Notes: generated by a model not told the origin, from the sequence alone. A DNA stretch of 9,193 nucleotides from JBBIOI01 sp037443425 (GCA_037443425.1 JBBIOI010000129.1:1-9193), one strand, 5' to 3'; shown: positions 1 through 7,267, numbered from the stretch's first letter. Program-made: numbers and translations.

Positions 1-1
1 G

Positions 2-463
2 AAGCTATTTCTGGGTCTTAAACAGCCTCTGATTGCAGCCCTTCACGGATTTGTTCTTGGGTCAGGGATTGAGATGGCGCTATGTTGTGATATACGTATT
101 GCCTCTAAGGATGTGAGATTTGGTTTGCCGGAGCCTGCACTTGGAATAATTCCTGCTGCAGGAGCAACTCAGACACTCCCAAGGGTAATAGGGAGGGTAA
201 GATCTTTGGAGATGCTTTTTACAAATAGGTGGTTAAATGCAGAGGAGGCATTTGAGGCTGGGATTGTAAATAAAATTGTTCCTCGGGAAGAACTTATAGG
301 GGTAGCCTTTGATATGGCAAAGAAGATCGCCTCGTATTCAAAAATAGCAGTAATAAATGCTAAAGAGGCAGTATTAAGGGGAATTGATTTAACCCTTGAG
401 CAGGGGTTAGAATTGGAGAGAAGGTTGGCTTTGGAAGTTATAAATAGAAGAGAAGGGACATAA
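2..463 (+). CDS. Enoyl-CoA hydratase/isomerase family protein, 3' part only
   Basis: The frame is open from the left edge, so the start lies outside the window; 153 residues are visible. It belongs to the crotonase superfamily, which hydrates or isomerises enoyl-CoA thioesters in the cytoplasm. Visible marks are the 'PLIAALHGFVLGSGIE' block, which forms one side of the oxyanion hole, and 'FGLPEPALGIIPAAG'. By comparison with rat mitochondrial hydratase, fragment residues E24 and E44 match the two catalytic glutamates (Glu144 and Glu164), so it is likely a true hydratase. A Ser (S21) occupies one position of the usual Gly-Gly-Gly; since a backbone amide is used there, activity need not be lost. 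The protein ends at 'NRREGT', about 14-18 residues before the usual AF-EKR tail. The ligase gene begins 5 bases after the stop, so the two are surely co-transcribed. The exact substrate is unknown. Confidence 0.93.
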   Translation, partial: KLFLGLKQPLIAALHGFVLGSGIEMALCCDIRIASKDVRFGLPEPALGIIPAAGATQTLPRVIGRVRSLEMLFTNRWLNAEEAFEAGIVNKIVPREELIGVAFDMAKKIASYSKIAVINAKEAVLRGIDLTLEQGLELERRLALEVINRREGT

Positions 464-468
464 CGTAA

Positions 469-2028
469 ATGAATACAGTGGATTTTTTGAGTATCTCGAA
501 AGACATATGCCCTGAAAGGATAAGCATCATATTCGATGGGAAGAGCTGGACATACGAGCAACTTTATAAACGTTCAAATCAGCTGGCACAAGCCTTTGTT
601 GGGTTGGGAGTAAGGAAGGGAGAATCTATAGGGATACTCGAGGTAAATTGTAATCAATACATAGAGTCATATTTTGCCACGGCCAGGCTGGGGGCACTGT
701 TTGTTCCATTAAATTTTAGGTCAAAGTCCGAAGAATTGACATATATGCTCAATCATGCTGAGATAAAGATACTTCTGGTGGGGGGAAGATATATAGAGCT
801 TATAAAAGAAATAAGGTCGAATTGTAAGGGGCTAAGGGATTGTATCTCTATTGGTAGTTCTAATGGAGATTTTATCGATTATGAAAGTTTGATTGAATCA
901 GCCTCTACAGATGAGATTTCAACAGAGATTGGTGATGATGATATTACGATCATCATGTATACATCGGGTACAACAGGAAGACCAAAGGCTGTTCCTATTA
1001 GACATAGTGCATTTGTAAGTTATGTGCTTGAAAATCTGGAGCCTCCAAGTCCAGAGATAGAAGAGAGGAATCTGCTTTCTGTCCCCTTTTACCATATAGC
1101 AGGCATGCAATCAATGTTATCTTCGATTTATGGTGGAAGGACAATAGTCCTTATGAGGCAATTTGAAGTTGATGAATGGTTTAAAACGGTTGAGAGTGAG
1201 CATGTGAATCGTTCGATGTTAGTGCCCACGATGTTAAAGAGGATTATTGATCACCCTGATTTTGAGAAGTACAATCTTTCAAGTCTTAAGGTTATTACAT
1301 ATGGGGCTGCCCCTATGCCATTTGAGGTTATAAGCAAGGCCATTAAGATGTTGCCATGGGTTAGATTTATTAATGCATTTGGTCAGACAGAGACTGCTTC
1401 GACGATTACAGCACTTGGCCCTGAAGACCATATTATTGAAGGAACAGAGGAGGAGAAAGAGAAGAGGCTTAGGCGTTTGAGTTCATCGATTGGTAAACCT
1501 TTGTCTGATGTGGAGATAAAGATTGTTGATGAGAGTGGTAGAGCACTTCCTCCTAATAAGGTGGGTGAGATATGGGCACGGGGGCCCAGGGTAATGAGTG
1601 GCTATTGGAAGGATGAGCAAAAGACAGCCGAGGCGATAACTCCTGATGGGTGGTTAAAAACTGGTGATATGGGATGGATGGATGAGGAGGGATATATTTA
1701 CCTTTCAGGACGTGCTGATGATATGATTATTCGAGGTGGTGAGAATATATCACCTGAAGAGGTTGAAGATATAATTGAGTCTCACCCGAAAGTTGAAGAG
1801 GCAGCAGTAATCGGGGTGCCAGACCCAGAATGGGGTCAGGAACCACGGGCTATTGTTGTTGTTAAAAAAGGTGAGCAAGTTACAGCTGAGGAGATTATAG
1901 AATACTGCAGATCAAGGCTTGCTGGATTTAAAAGGCCGAGGTCAGTGGTTTTTGTTTCATCTTTACCACGAAATCCAATGGGTAAAGTTCTAAGAAAGAA
2001 ACTTCGGGAAGAATTTGGTCAACCCTAA
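469..2028 (+). CDS. AMP-forming acyl-CoA synthetase (acyl-CoA ligase)
   Basis: This 519-residue enzyme of the ANL adenylate-forming superfamily activates a carboxylic acid to an acyl-AMP and then an acyl-CoA in the cytoplasm. The length is normal and all core motifs are present in order: P-loop YTSGTTGRPK (164-173), NAFGQTETAS (302-311), the ATP-ribose aspartate in KTGD (D400), the hinge GRADDM (415-420), GGENISPEEVE (423-433), and the catalytic lysine in PMGK (K506). The ATG at 469 is preceded by AGAAGGG at 451-457, and the N-terminus (MNTVDFLSISKDICPER) looks native. It lies 5 bases after a crotonase-family gene and directly before two desulforedoxin-like genes, so it probably acts in a beta-oxidation-like pathway. 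The length and the type of acid, aliphatic or aromatic, cannot be read from the sequence. Confidence 0.95.
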   Translation: MNTVDFLSISKDICPERISIIFDGKSWTYEQLYKRSNQLAQAFVGLGVRKGESIGILEVNCNQYIESYFATARLGALFVPLNFRSKSEELTYMLNHAEIKILLVGGRYIELIKEIRSNCKGLRDCISIGSSNGDFIDYESLIESASTDEISTEIGDDDITIIMYTSGTTGRPKAVPIRHSAFVSYVLENLEPPSPEIEERNLLSVPFYHIAGMQSMLSSIYGGRTIVLMRQFEVDEWFKTVESEHVNRSMLVPTMLKRIIDHPDFEKYNLSSLKVITYGAAPMPFEVISKAIKMLPWVRFINAFGQTETASTITALGPEDHIIEGTEEEKEKRLRRLSSSIGKPLSDVEIKIVDESGRALPPNKVGEIWARGPRVMSGYWKDEQKTAEAITPDGWLKTGDMGWMDEEGYIYLSGRADDMIIRGGENISPEEVEDIIESHPKVEEAAVIGVPDPEWGQEPRAIVVVKKGEQVTAEEIIEYCRSRLAGFKRPRSVVFVSSLPRNPMGKVLRKKLREEFGQP

Positions 2029-2037
2029 AGAGGAGGA
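2029..2037 (+). promoter_or_regulatory. Strong Shine-Dalgarno site for the first mini-protein
   Basis: AGAGGAGGA follows the ligase stop codon directly, with 7 bases between AGGAGG and the ATG at 2044. The near-perfect site supports translation of the 39-codon reading frame that follows. Confidence 0.8.
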
Positions 2038-2043
2038 TAACAA

Positions 2044-2163
2044 ATGGCTAATCAGGTGGGTAAAAGATACGTTTGTAAGAAGTGTGGTGCCGAGTATATA
2101 GTTACTCGAGGTGGTGAAGGTACTCTATGTTGCTGTGGTCAACCAATGGAGATTAAGAAGTAG
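2044..2163 (+). CDS. Desulforedoxin-like small metal-binding protein (39 aa)
   Basis: A 39-residue protein, easily missed because of its size. It contains C11-x2-C14-G and, near the C-terminus, C29-C30-C31-G, followed by 'PMEIKK'. This matches the layout of desulforedoxin (about 36 residues, CxxC plus CC) and of the N-terminal domain of desulfoferrodoxin, where four cysteines hold one rubredoxin-type Fe; zinc binding is also possible. A strong Shine-Dalgarno lies 7 bases upstream, in the 15-base gap after the acyl-CoA ligase gene. A paralogue follows 27 bases later. An electron-transfer or structural role beside the CoA-ester enzymes is inference. The third adjacent cysteine is unusual; I take C30-C31 as the ligands because a Gly follows them as in desulforedoxin. 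Confidence 0.85.
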   Translation: MANQVGKRYVCKKCGAEYIVTRGGEGTLCCCGQPMEIKK

Positions 2164-2177
2164 GTTTAATTTATCCT

Positions 2178-2182
2178 GGAGG
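2178..2182 (+). promoter_or_regulatory. Shine-Dalgarno site for the second mini-protein
   Basis: GGAGG lies 8 bases before the ATG at 2191, within the 27-base gap between the two small genes. It supports separate translation of the second reading frame. Confidence 0.75.
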
Positions 2183-2190
2183 TTAATAAG

Positions 2191-2331
2191 ATGAGCCAGC
2201 TTGGGAAAAGGTATCGTTGTTCTGTATGTGGGACAGAGATACTCTGCACTAAGGCAGGAGAAGGCAACCCTGTTTGTTGTGATAAGGAGATGGAGGTTCA
2301 AGAACCAAGACCCCTACCTTCCTCAGATTGA
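2191..2331 (+). CDS. Desulforedoxin-like small metal-binding protein, paralogue (46 aa)
   Basis: A 46-residue protein with C10-x2-C13-G and C29-C30, the four-cysteine pattern of desulforedoxin-type rubredoxin-like metal sites. By hand alignment it matches the preceding protein at about 17 of 37 positions, sharing the 'GKRY.C..CG.E' and 'GEG' blocks, so the two look like a tandem duplication. It differs by having an extra Cys (C19), CCD in place of CCG, and a short polar, proline-containing tail after the fold. It has its own Shine-Dalgarno. The two could form a heterodimer, since desulforedoxin is a homodimer, or have divided functions; both are inference. It ends what appears to be the hydratase-ligase gene string; 92 bp separate it from the next gene. 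Confidence 0.83.
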   Translation: MSQLGKRYRCSVCGTEILCTKAGEGNPVCCDKEMEVQEPRPLPSSD

Positions 2332-2423
2332 AATTAAGAATTATTTTAACTGAGTTTTTATTTAGTTAAATTAAAAAATGATTTTTCCCTATCACTACCT
2401 AAAAATTCATAAAGATATTTCAG

Positions 2424-3641
2424 ATGATTGAAGGAAAGTGCTATTGGAATACTCTTAATGGTATTCAGGTCCTTGATTTTTCTGATGAAAAGGCAGGTTT
2501 TTGCTCGAAACTTCTGGCTGATTTTGGAGCAAGAGTAATTAAGGTTGAAAGACCCGGAGGAGACCGCTCAAGGAGAATAGGCCCTTTTTTTAAAAATAGC
2601 CCATCTAAAGAAAACAGCCTTCTTTTCTGGTACCAAAATACAAATAAAGAAGGTATTACACTAAATATTGAAAAAGAAGAAGGTAGAAGAATCCTTCTTA
2701 AACTCTTACCCAAAATCGATGTCTTAATTGAATCATATCGACCAGGTTATCTCGAGCGACTTGGATTAGATTATGACTCTCTTAGTTCACAAAATCCAAG
2801 GCTTATTATGGTTTCAATAACTCCGTTTGGGAAGGATGGACCCAAAAATCAATATCACTCATCAGATATTACTGTTTCTGCATTCAGTGGACAGATGTCA
2901 GTCTCTGGATTACCGAATAAGCCGCCTTTAAAGCCTTATGGAGAACAGTCTTTCTATGTAGGTTCTCTTTATGGTGCGATCTCAGTCTTTTTGGCTTTAA
3001 TGAAGAGGGAAAGGACAGGCCATGGAGATCACATTGATATTTCCATTCAGGAGGCAATCGTCTCAACCCTTGATCAAGTTATGATAAGATTTTTTTCAGA
3101 AAAGACTATCTGTCAAAGAAGGGGTGGGATATCAGGTAATTTTAGCTGGTGTATATTCCCATGTAAAAATGGTCATATACTTATAACCCCATTTTATCAA
3201 TGGGAAACACTAATCGAATGGCTGGACGTTGAAGGCATGGCAGAAGATTTAAAAGATGATATATGGCGTGATGAGATATATCGCATTTCTCATTTCGATC
3301 ATATATTTGAAGTATTAAGGCGCTGGACTCTTAGACACACGAAAGAGGAACTTTTCGAAACAGCTCAGCTGATGAGGCTTCCTTGGGCTCCAGTGTTATC
3401 TCCATCTGAAGCAATAGAGATTCCACAATTAAAGGAAAGAAGGTTTTTTGTAAGTGTTTATCATCCCGAGCTAAAATCAGATCTTTTATATCCTGGGAAT
3501 CCTTATCAGATAAATGGCATTAGAGAAGAAAGAGGAAGGCGAGCTCCTTTTATTGGCGAAGATAATATTAAAGTTTATAAGGAAGAACTTGGTTTGTCTG
3601 AAGATGAGATTGAAAGACTTTCCTCATCAAAGGTCATTTAG
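2424..3641 (+). CDS. Class III (CaiB/BaiF) CoA-transferase family protein, probably non-catalytic subunit
   Basis: A 405-residue member of the CaiB/BaiF family, whose members move CoA between carboxylic acids. Family blocks are clear: 'GIQVLDF' and 'LLADFGARVIKVERPGGD' (30-47), 'NKEGITLNI' (74-82), 'GKDGP' (136-140), 'KRERTGHGDHIDISIQEA' (194-211), and 'RRAPFIGEDN' near the C-terminus. The catalytic aspartate expected 22 residues before the Gly of RTG is missing: F177 is there without gaps, or G180 if a three-residue gap is placed to align the YV-S motif. The nearest acidic residue is E174. Length and fold blocks are intact, so this is not a decayed gene. The next gene starts in its stop codon and keeps the aspartate, so the two probably form a heteromer. 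The Shine-Dalgarno before the ATG is weak. The substrate is unknown. Confidence 0.9.
   Translation: MIEGKCYWNTLNGIQVLDFSDEKAGFCSKLLADFGARVIKVERPGGDRSRRIGPFFKNSPSKENSLLFWYQNTNKEGITLNIEKEEGRRILLKLLPKIDVLIESYRPGYLERLGLDYDSLSSQNPRLIMVSITPFGKDGPKNQYHSSDITVSAFSGQMSVSGLPNKPPLKPYGEQSFYVGSLYGAISVFLALMKRERTGHGDHIDISIQEAIVSTLDQVMIRFFSEKTICQRRGGISGNFSWCIFPCKNGHILITPFYQWETLIEWLDVEGMAEDLKDDIWRDEIYRISHFDHIFEVLRRWTLRHTKEELFETAQLMRLPWAPVLSPSEAIEIPQLKERRFFVSVYHPELKSDLLYPGNPYQINGIREERGRRAPFIGEDNIKVYKEELGLSEDEIERLSSSKVI
3629..3633 (+). promoter_or_regulatory. Shine-Dalgarno favouring the overlapping GTG start
   Basis: AAAGG inside the last codons of the first CoA-transferase gene lies 7 bases before the GTG at 3641. 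The alternative ATG at 3650 has no purine-rich site at a useful distance, so the overlapping GTG start is preferred. Confidence 0.5.
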
Positions 3642-4837
3642 TGAAGCCTATGAAAAATGATATTTTAAAGGGTATTAGAGTTATTGATTTTACTTGGATG
3701 CTTGCTGGACCGTTTGCTACGAGAATACTGGCTGATTTTGGGGCTGAGGTCATAAAGGTCCAATCAAAAAAGACAGCCAAGGGGATGGAATCTAATCTTA
3801 CCTGGTATTTCAATCATTGGAACAGAAATAAACTTGGGATTACACTTGATATGGATTATCCTGAAGCAAGAGAGATTGCATTAAGATTGATAAAGATAAG
3901 TGATGTTATGATTGAAAATTTTTCTCCTCGTGTTTTATCAAACTGGGGATTCTATTACGAAAAAATAAGGGAGATAAAACCTGAAATCATAATGGTTAAT
4001 ATATCGGCAATGGGAGGAGATGGCCCGTGGAGAGATTTTATTGGCTTCGGGACAACGCTCCAATCCCTTTGTGGACTTACGTATCTTACATCTTTTGATA
4101 AAGATTTACCAATGGGTATTGGCTATCCCTATGTGGATTCGATTATTGGGTTATATGCAACATTAGCAATTCTAAATGCAATAGAGTATAGAAAACGTAC
4201 AGGGGATGGGCAATATATAGATCTTTCAGGATTCGAAGCCTCATTGACATTGCTTGGGCCATGTATCTTAGATATTCTTTTAAACAATGCAGATATTATC
4301 CCTTGTGGTAATTCCGCTAACCATATTCCATCTGCTCCATATGGCTGTTATAAATGTCTTGAAGAGGATAGATGGTGTGTAATTGCAGTTTGTAATGAAG
4401 ATCAATGGAAGGCTCTTGTAAAAGTGATGGGTGAACCCAAATGGGCATGTGAAGATCGTTTCTCAAATATTTCGAAGAGAAAAGAAAACTCAAAGGAACT
4501 TGATGAGTTAATAAATAAGTGGACATCAAGTCTTAGTGCAGAAGAGATTCTTAATATACTTCAGAGAGAAGGTATTCCCTCTGGTATTGTTCAAACTGCT
4601 AAAGATATAGCAAATGATCCCCAATTAAAGGAGAGGAGATTCTTTTTACCCCTAAAACACACTCCCATTGGTGATATTATAACAGATAGGCAACCAATAC
4701 GGTTTGGAGATGATGAAACAGAGATTAAAAAGCGAGCTCCACTTCTTGGTGAAGATAATCGATATGTTTTTGTTGAGTTACTGGGATTGAAAGAGGATGA
4801 ATTCAATCTTTATGTTAAGAAAGGTATTATTGGTTAA
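3641..4837 (+). CDS. Class III (CaiB/BaiF) CoA-transferase, catalytic subunit
   Basis: A 398-residue CaiB/BaiF-family CoA-transferase. The N-terminal block (GIRVIDFTWMLAGPFATRIL, then ADFGAEVIKV) is typical. The catalytic aspartate that forms the acyl anhydride and CoA-ester intermediates is D166 in 'YPYVDSIIG', exactly 22 residues before the Gly of KRTGDG (185-190). The C-terminal 'PQLKERRFF' and 'KRAPLLGEDN' blocks match those of the upstream gene. The usual E-x-P after VIKV is replaced by Q-S-K. The GTG start overlaps the upstream stop (TAGTG), so the two are translationally coupled; an ATG at 3650 is possible. A paired arrangement resembles BbsE/BbsF, the succinyl-CoA:benzylsuccinate CoA-transferase, but the substrate here cannot be assigned. 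The stop lies 10 bp from the stop of the convergent amidohydrolase gene. Confidence 0.93.
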   Translation: MKPMKNDILKGIRVIDFTWMLAGPFATRILADFGAEVIKVQSKKTAKGMESNLTWYFNHWNRNKLGITLDMDYPEAREIALRLIKISDVMIENFSPRVLSNWGFYYEKIREIKPEIIMVNISAMGGDGPWRDFIGFGTTLQSLCGLTYLTSFDKDLPMGIGYPYVDSIIGLYATLAILNAIEYRKRTGDGQYIDLSGFEASLTLLGPCILDILLNNADIIPCGNSANHIPSAPYGCYKCLEEDRWCVIAVCNEDQWKALVKVMGEPKWACEDRFSNISKRKENSKELDELINKWTSSLSAEEILNILQREGIPSGIVQTAKDIANDPQLKERRFFLPLKHTPIGDIITDRQPIRFGDDETEIKKRAPLLGEDNRYVFVELLGLKEDEFNLYVKKGIIG

Positions 4838-4847
4838 TTCATAGATT

Positions 4848-6410
4848 CTATAACTCTCTATCGCTTCTCCACACAATCTTGCCATCGATTATGGCCATTT
4901 CGACCTTTATATCCTTAATCTTTTCTGGTACTGTCTTTGTAGGATCATCACTTAATAAAACAATGTCTGCAAGTTTCCCTGGAGCAATTGATCCTATTCT
5001 ATCTTCTTCAAAACATATCCATGAGGCAGATTGTGTATACATTTCTAAGGCCTCTGATGGAGTGATATTTTCATCAGGCAGTAGGGAGTCGCCCTTTGAT
5101 GTTTTGCGGGAGATTGCTCCATAGATTCCGATAAGGGGATTAAAAGGGGCTAAAGGAGAATCAGAGCTTCCAACCAATCGAATCCCACATTTCTTCAAAG
5201 AGGAGAAGGGATAAAGATGTTTTATTTGATTAAATGGAACTGTCTTAAGATATCTTTCTCCATGATAATATATAAACGAAGGATTACTAACAATGGTGAT
5301 ACCAAGTGATGCAATCCGTTTTGCAAGCATTGGGGGACAAATCGATGAGTGTTCAATCCGATGTCTATGGCTATTATTTGGAAACCTTTTTAACGCAAAT
5401 TCGATAGCAGAGCAAGCAATCTCAATTTCTTCTTCCTCGATTGCATGAATAGCAACCTGATAGCCCCTCCTATGTATCTCGAGAACAACCTCACAGAGCT
5501 CTTTTTGTTCCGGAAGTATTTTGCCAGTTGTCTTATCAAGTATAATTTTTATCCCCCTAACCTTAATTTGTAGATCCTCTTTTACATTGGCATCATCAAG
5601 TTCTTTTAAAGCGTCCAGACCAAACAACATTGAAATTCGTGGTATAAGGAGATTTTTTGTTTTCCATTTTTTTAAAATTTGCCATTGCTTTAAATTATTA
5701 TTAGATGATACGTCCTGTATGGATGTAATGCCATATGATAGAAGTTCCTTGTTCAATGCCAAAATGCCTGGTTCTAATTTTTCATCTCCGAGTGCTGGAA
5801 TCTTTTCTGACAAAAATCTTCCCATATGATACAAAACCCCTGTCGGCTCGCCAGTAACCAAATCTCTTTCTATTAATCCATCTTCTGGGTCAGGTGTATC
5901 TTTTGAAATTCCAACGATTTTTAATGCAAAGCTATTGAGGACATGTGCGTTTCCACTTCTATGAGTTAATTTTACAGGGTGCTCGATGCTTACTTGATCT
6001 AAATCCCATCTATTTGGATGCCTTGTCTCATCAAGGTAGAATTCATTATATCCTTTTCCTATTATCCATTCCCCTTTGGCTAAGTTTTTTGTTTGGTTTT
6101 TTATCTTTAAGAGGATATCTTTAATAGAACGTATCCCAGATGATGGTTCTAAATTGAGAACTACATATCTTTCTGCAGAGGAGCGGAGATGAAAATGGGC
6201 ATCAATAAAGCCCGGAATAATTGTCCTTCCTCTACAGTCGATTAATTCTGTGTGATCATTTATAAAATTATAATAATCTTCATGATTTATTGAGATGATT
6301 TGGTTATCTTTAATAGCAACAAAAGATGCATTTTTATATAATGGATCCATTGTAAGTATATTTCCATTATATAAAATTAAATCTGGATAATATGGGGAAT
6401 CTTTATCCAT
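4848..6410 (-). CDS. YtcJ-type metal-dependent amidohydrolase
   Basis: A 520-residue member of the amidohydrolase superfamily (Amidohydro_3/YtcJ group), probably cytoplasmic since no signal peptide is seen. Counting from the chosen ATG, metal-site candidates are H72 and H74 in 'GFIDAHFHL', K288 in 'GIKIILD', H322 in 'AIHAIE', H354 in 'HRIEH' and D417 in 'GSSDSPL'. The C-terminal 'GSIAPGKLADIVLLSDDP' closes the beta-sandwich domain. The family usually has HAIGD; here it is HAIEE. An in-frame TTG at 6428 would add six residues, but ATG 6410 has AGGA just upstream and a leader of about 31 bases from the predicted promoter, whereas the TTG has almost no leader. Members of this group hydrolyse diverse amides, so the substrate is unknown. 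The gene converges on the CoA-transferase pair. Confidence 0.92.
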   Translation of the reverse strand: MDKDSPYYPDLILYNGNILTMDPLYKNASFVAIKDNQIISINHEDYYNFINDHTELIDCRGRTIIPGFIDAHFHLRSSAERYVVLNLEPSSGIRSIKDILLKIKNQTKNLAKGEWIIGKGYNEFYLDETRHPNRWDLDQVSIEHPVKLTHRSGNAHVLNSFALKIVGISKDTPDPEDGLIERDLVTGEPTGVLYHMGRFLSEKIPALGDEKLEPGILALNKELLSYGITSIQDVSSNNNLKQWQILKKWKTKNLLIPRISMLFGLDALKELDDANVKEDLQIKVRGIKIILDKTTGKILPEQKELCEVVLEIHRRGYQVAIHAIEEEEIEIACSAIEFALKRFPNNSHRHRIEHSSICPPMLAKRIASLGITIVSNPSFIYYHGERYLKTVPFNQIKHLYPFSSLKKCGIRLVGSSDSPLAPFNPLIGIYGAISRKTSKGDSLLPDENITPSEALEMYTQSASWICFEEDRIGSIAPGKLADIVLLSDDPTKTVPEKIKDIKVEMAIIDGKIVWRSDREL

Positions 6411-6447
6411 AGAATCCTGATTTAACAACTTTTTATTATTTAATCAA

Positions 6448-6477
6448 ATTAAAACAGGCCCCAAAATGATTTGTCAA
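6448..6477 (-). promoter_or_regulatory. Sigma-70-type promoter for the amidohydrolase gene
   Basis: Reading the - strand, TTGACA (6477-6472) is followed after 18 bases by TTTAAT (6453-6448), five of six matches to the -10 consensus. Transcription would begin near 6441 and give a leader of about 31 bases before ATG 6410. Confidence 0.6.
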
Positions 6478-6489
6478 TAACTTTTAAAT

Positions 6490-6517
6490 TTGTAAAATTA
6501 GTTAAAAATATTATAAT
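6490..6517 (+). promoter_or_regulatory. Sigma-70-type promoter for the exported-protein gene
   Basis: TTGTAA (6490-6495), 16 bases, then a consensus TATAAT (6512-6517). Transcription would begin near 6524 and give a leader of about 65 bases to ATG 6589. The -35 box lies 12 bp from the -35 box of the divergent amidohydrolase promoter. Confidence 0.5.
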
Positions 6518-6588
6518 TCTTTGGAAAGAAGGAAAGTATTAAAAAGTTGATTATAGACTCTTTATGTAGAGAGAGGAGGTAAATTTTT

Positions 6589-7110
6589 ATGAAGAGAAAA
6601 AAGTTTTTTTTAATTCTTTCACTAAGTTTATTATTTATAATGACAATTGTACATCCATTAATGGCTATAAATGGAAAATCAAATCTGGCTACTTTAGGAG
6701 GGCTTAAAGGTGTTGGTGTTATAATAGAAAATTTGCCAACCGAGGTTGAGAAGGCAGGTCTTTTAAAAAGGCAGTTGCAGGTAGAGGTGGAATTTAAGCT
6801 TCGGTCTGCAGGTATAAAGGTCTTAACGAGGGAAGAGTGTATGAAAACACCAGGTGAACCTTACCTTTACATTAATATAAACATAAATACCTCGAAAACA
6901 GAAAGCAATATTTACCCTTATACTGTAGATGCGATGCTTATACAAAAAGTTATGCTTTTGAGAGATCCAGATAAAATTACTTATGCTGTGACCTGGTCAA
7001 TTGGCGGGGTAGGGTCAATTGATAAAAGTATCCTATCGAGTCTCAGGGCTAATGTTGAAGAGGTGGTTGATAAGTTTATACATGCATATTTAAATGAAAA
7101 TCGAAGATAA
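6589..7110 (+). CDS. Conserved exported protein of unknown function
   Basis: A 173-residue protein with an N-terminal signal peptide: KRKK, then a hydrophobic stretch (about 6-24) and a likely cut after PLMA (26). The mature part reads as a compact alpha/beta domain with 'GLKGVGVIIENLP' (38-50), 'FKLRSAGIKVLT' (69-80), 'PGEPYLYININI' (88-99) and 'YAVTWSIGG' (132-140), ending in an amphipathic helix. I recognise this pattern from uncharacterised periplasmic proteins of anaerobic Proteobacteria-like groups but know no function. AGGAGGT at 6574-6580, 8 bases before the ATG, is a very strong ribosome-binding site, and a consensus -10 box lies upstream, so expression may be high. It appears to be a single-gene transcript, divergent from the amidohydrolase gene. 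Confidence 0.85.
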   Translation: MKRKKFFLILSLSLLFIMTIVHPLMAINGKSNLATLGGLKGVGVIIENLPTEVEKAGLLKRQLQVEVEFKLRSAGIKVLTREECMKTPGEPYLYINININTSKTESNIYPYTVDAMLIQKVMLLRDPDKITYAVTWSIGGVGSIDKSILSSLRANVEEVVDKFIHAYLNENRR

Positions 7111-7141
7111 ATTAAATGCAAAATTTGTAACCATATTGGAC

Positions 7142-7172
7142 AAAAAGTCTTACTTATTATACATACTTTTTT
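7142..7172 (+). terminator. Possible weak terminator after the exported-protein gene
   Basis: AAAAAGT (7142-7148) and ACTTTTT (7165-7171) form a 7-bp inverted repeat ending in a run of six T's, 31 bases after the stop codon. The stem is AT-rich and the loop is 16 bases, so it is weak. Position and T run fit a terminator, but fold energy was not computed. Confidence 0.3.
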
Positions 7173-7217
7173 ATCAAATTTCGGGGATATGAGGAAGATT
7201 TCAATATTAAGTCGTTT

Positions 7218-7239
7218 AATAAAATAAGGAGGTTTTATT
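7218..7239 (+). repeat. Inverted repeat with a Shine-Dalgarno-like loop
   Basis: AATAAAA (7218-7224) and TTTTATT (7233-7239) are perfect inverted copies around the loop TAAGGAGG. The loop is a consensus Shine-Dalgarno, yet no ATG, GTG or TTG opens a convincing gene at a proper distance. It lies in the 264-bp gap between the two exported-protein genes, which otherwise holds AT-rich sequence and a possible promoter. Confidence 0.45.
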
Positions 7240-7267
7240 TCCATTTAGGGAAGGAATAGTTTCTTTC

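Noticed and set aside
2341..2372. Inverted repeat TTTAACT...AGTTAAA as a terminator after the mini-protein genes
   Set aside because: The 7-bp AT-rich stem has a 12-base loop and is followed by A's rather than T's; too weak to call.
4879..5124. 81-codon + strand frame opposite the amidohydrolase gene
   Set aside because: It is antisense to the conserved C-terminal region of the amidohydrolase and has no own signals.
6410..6428. TTG at 6428 as the amidohydrolase start
   Set aside because: It would lie about 13 bases from the predicted transcription start with no ribosome-binding site; ATG 6410 has AGGA upstream.
6981..7244. 87-codon - strand reading frame overlapping the 3' end of the exported-protein gene
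   Set aside because: It overlaps a convincing + strand gene, has no recognisable protein pattern, and its start falls in the inverted repeat at 7218-7239.
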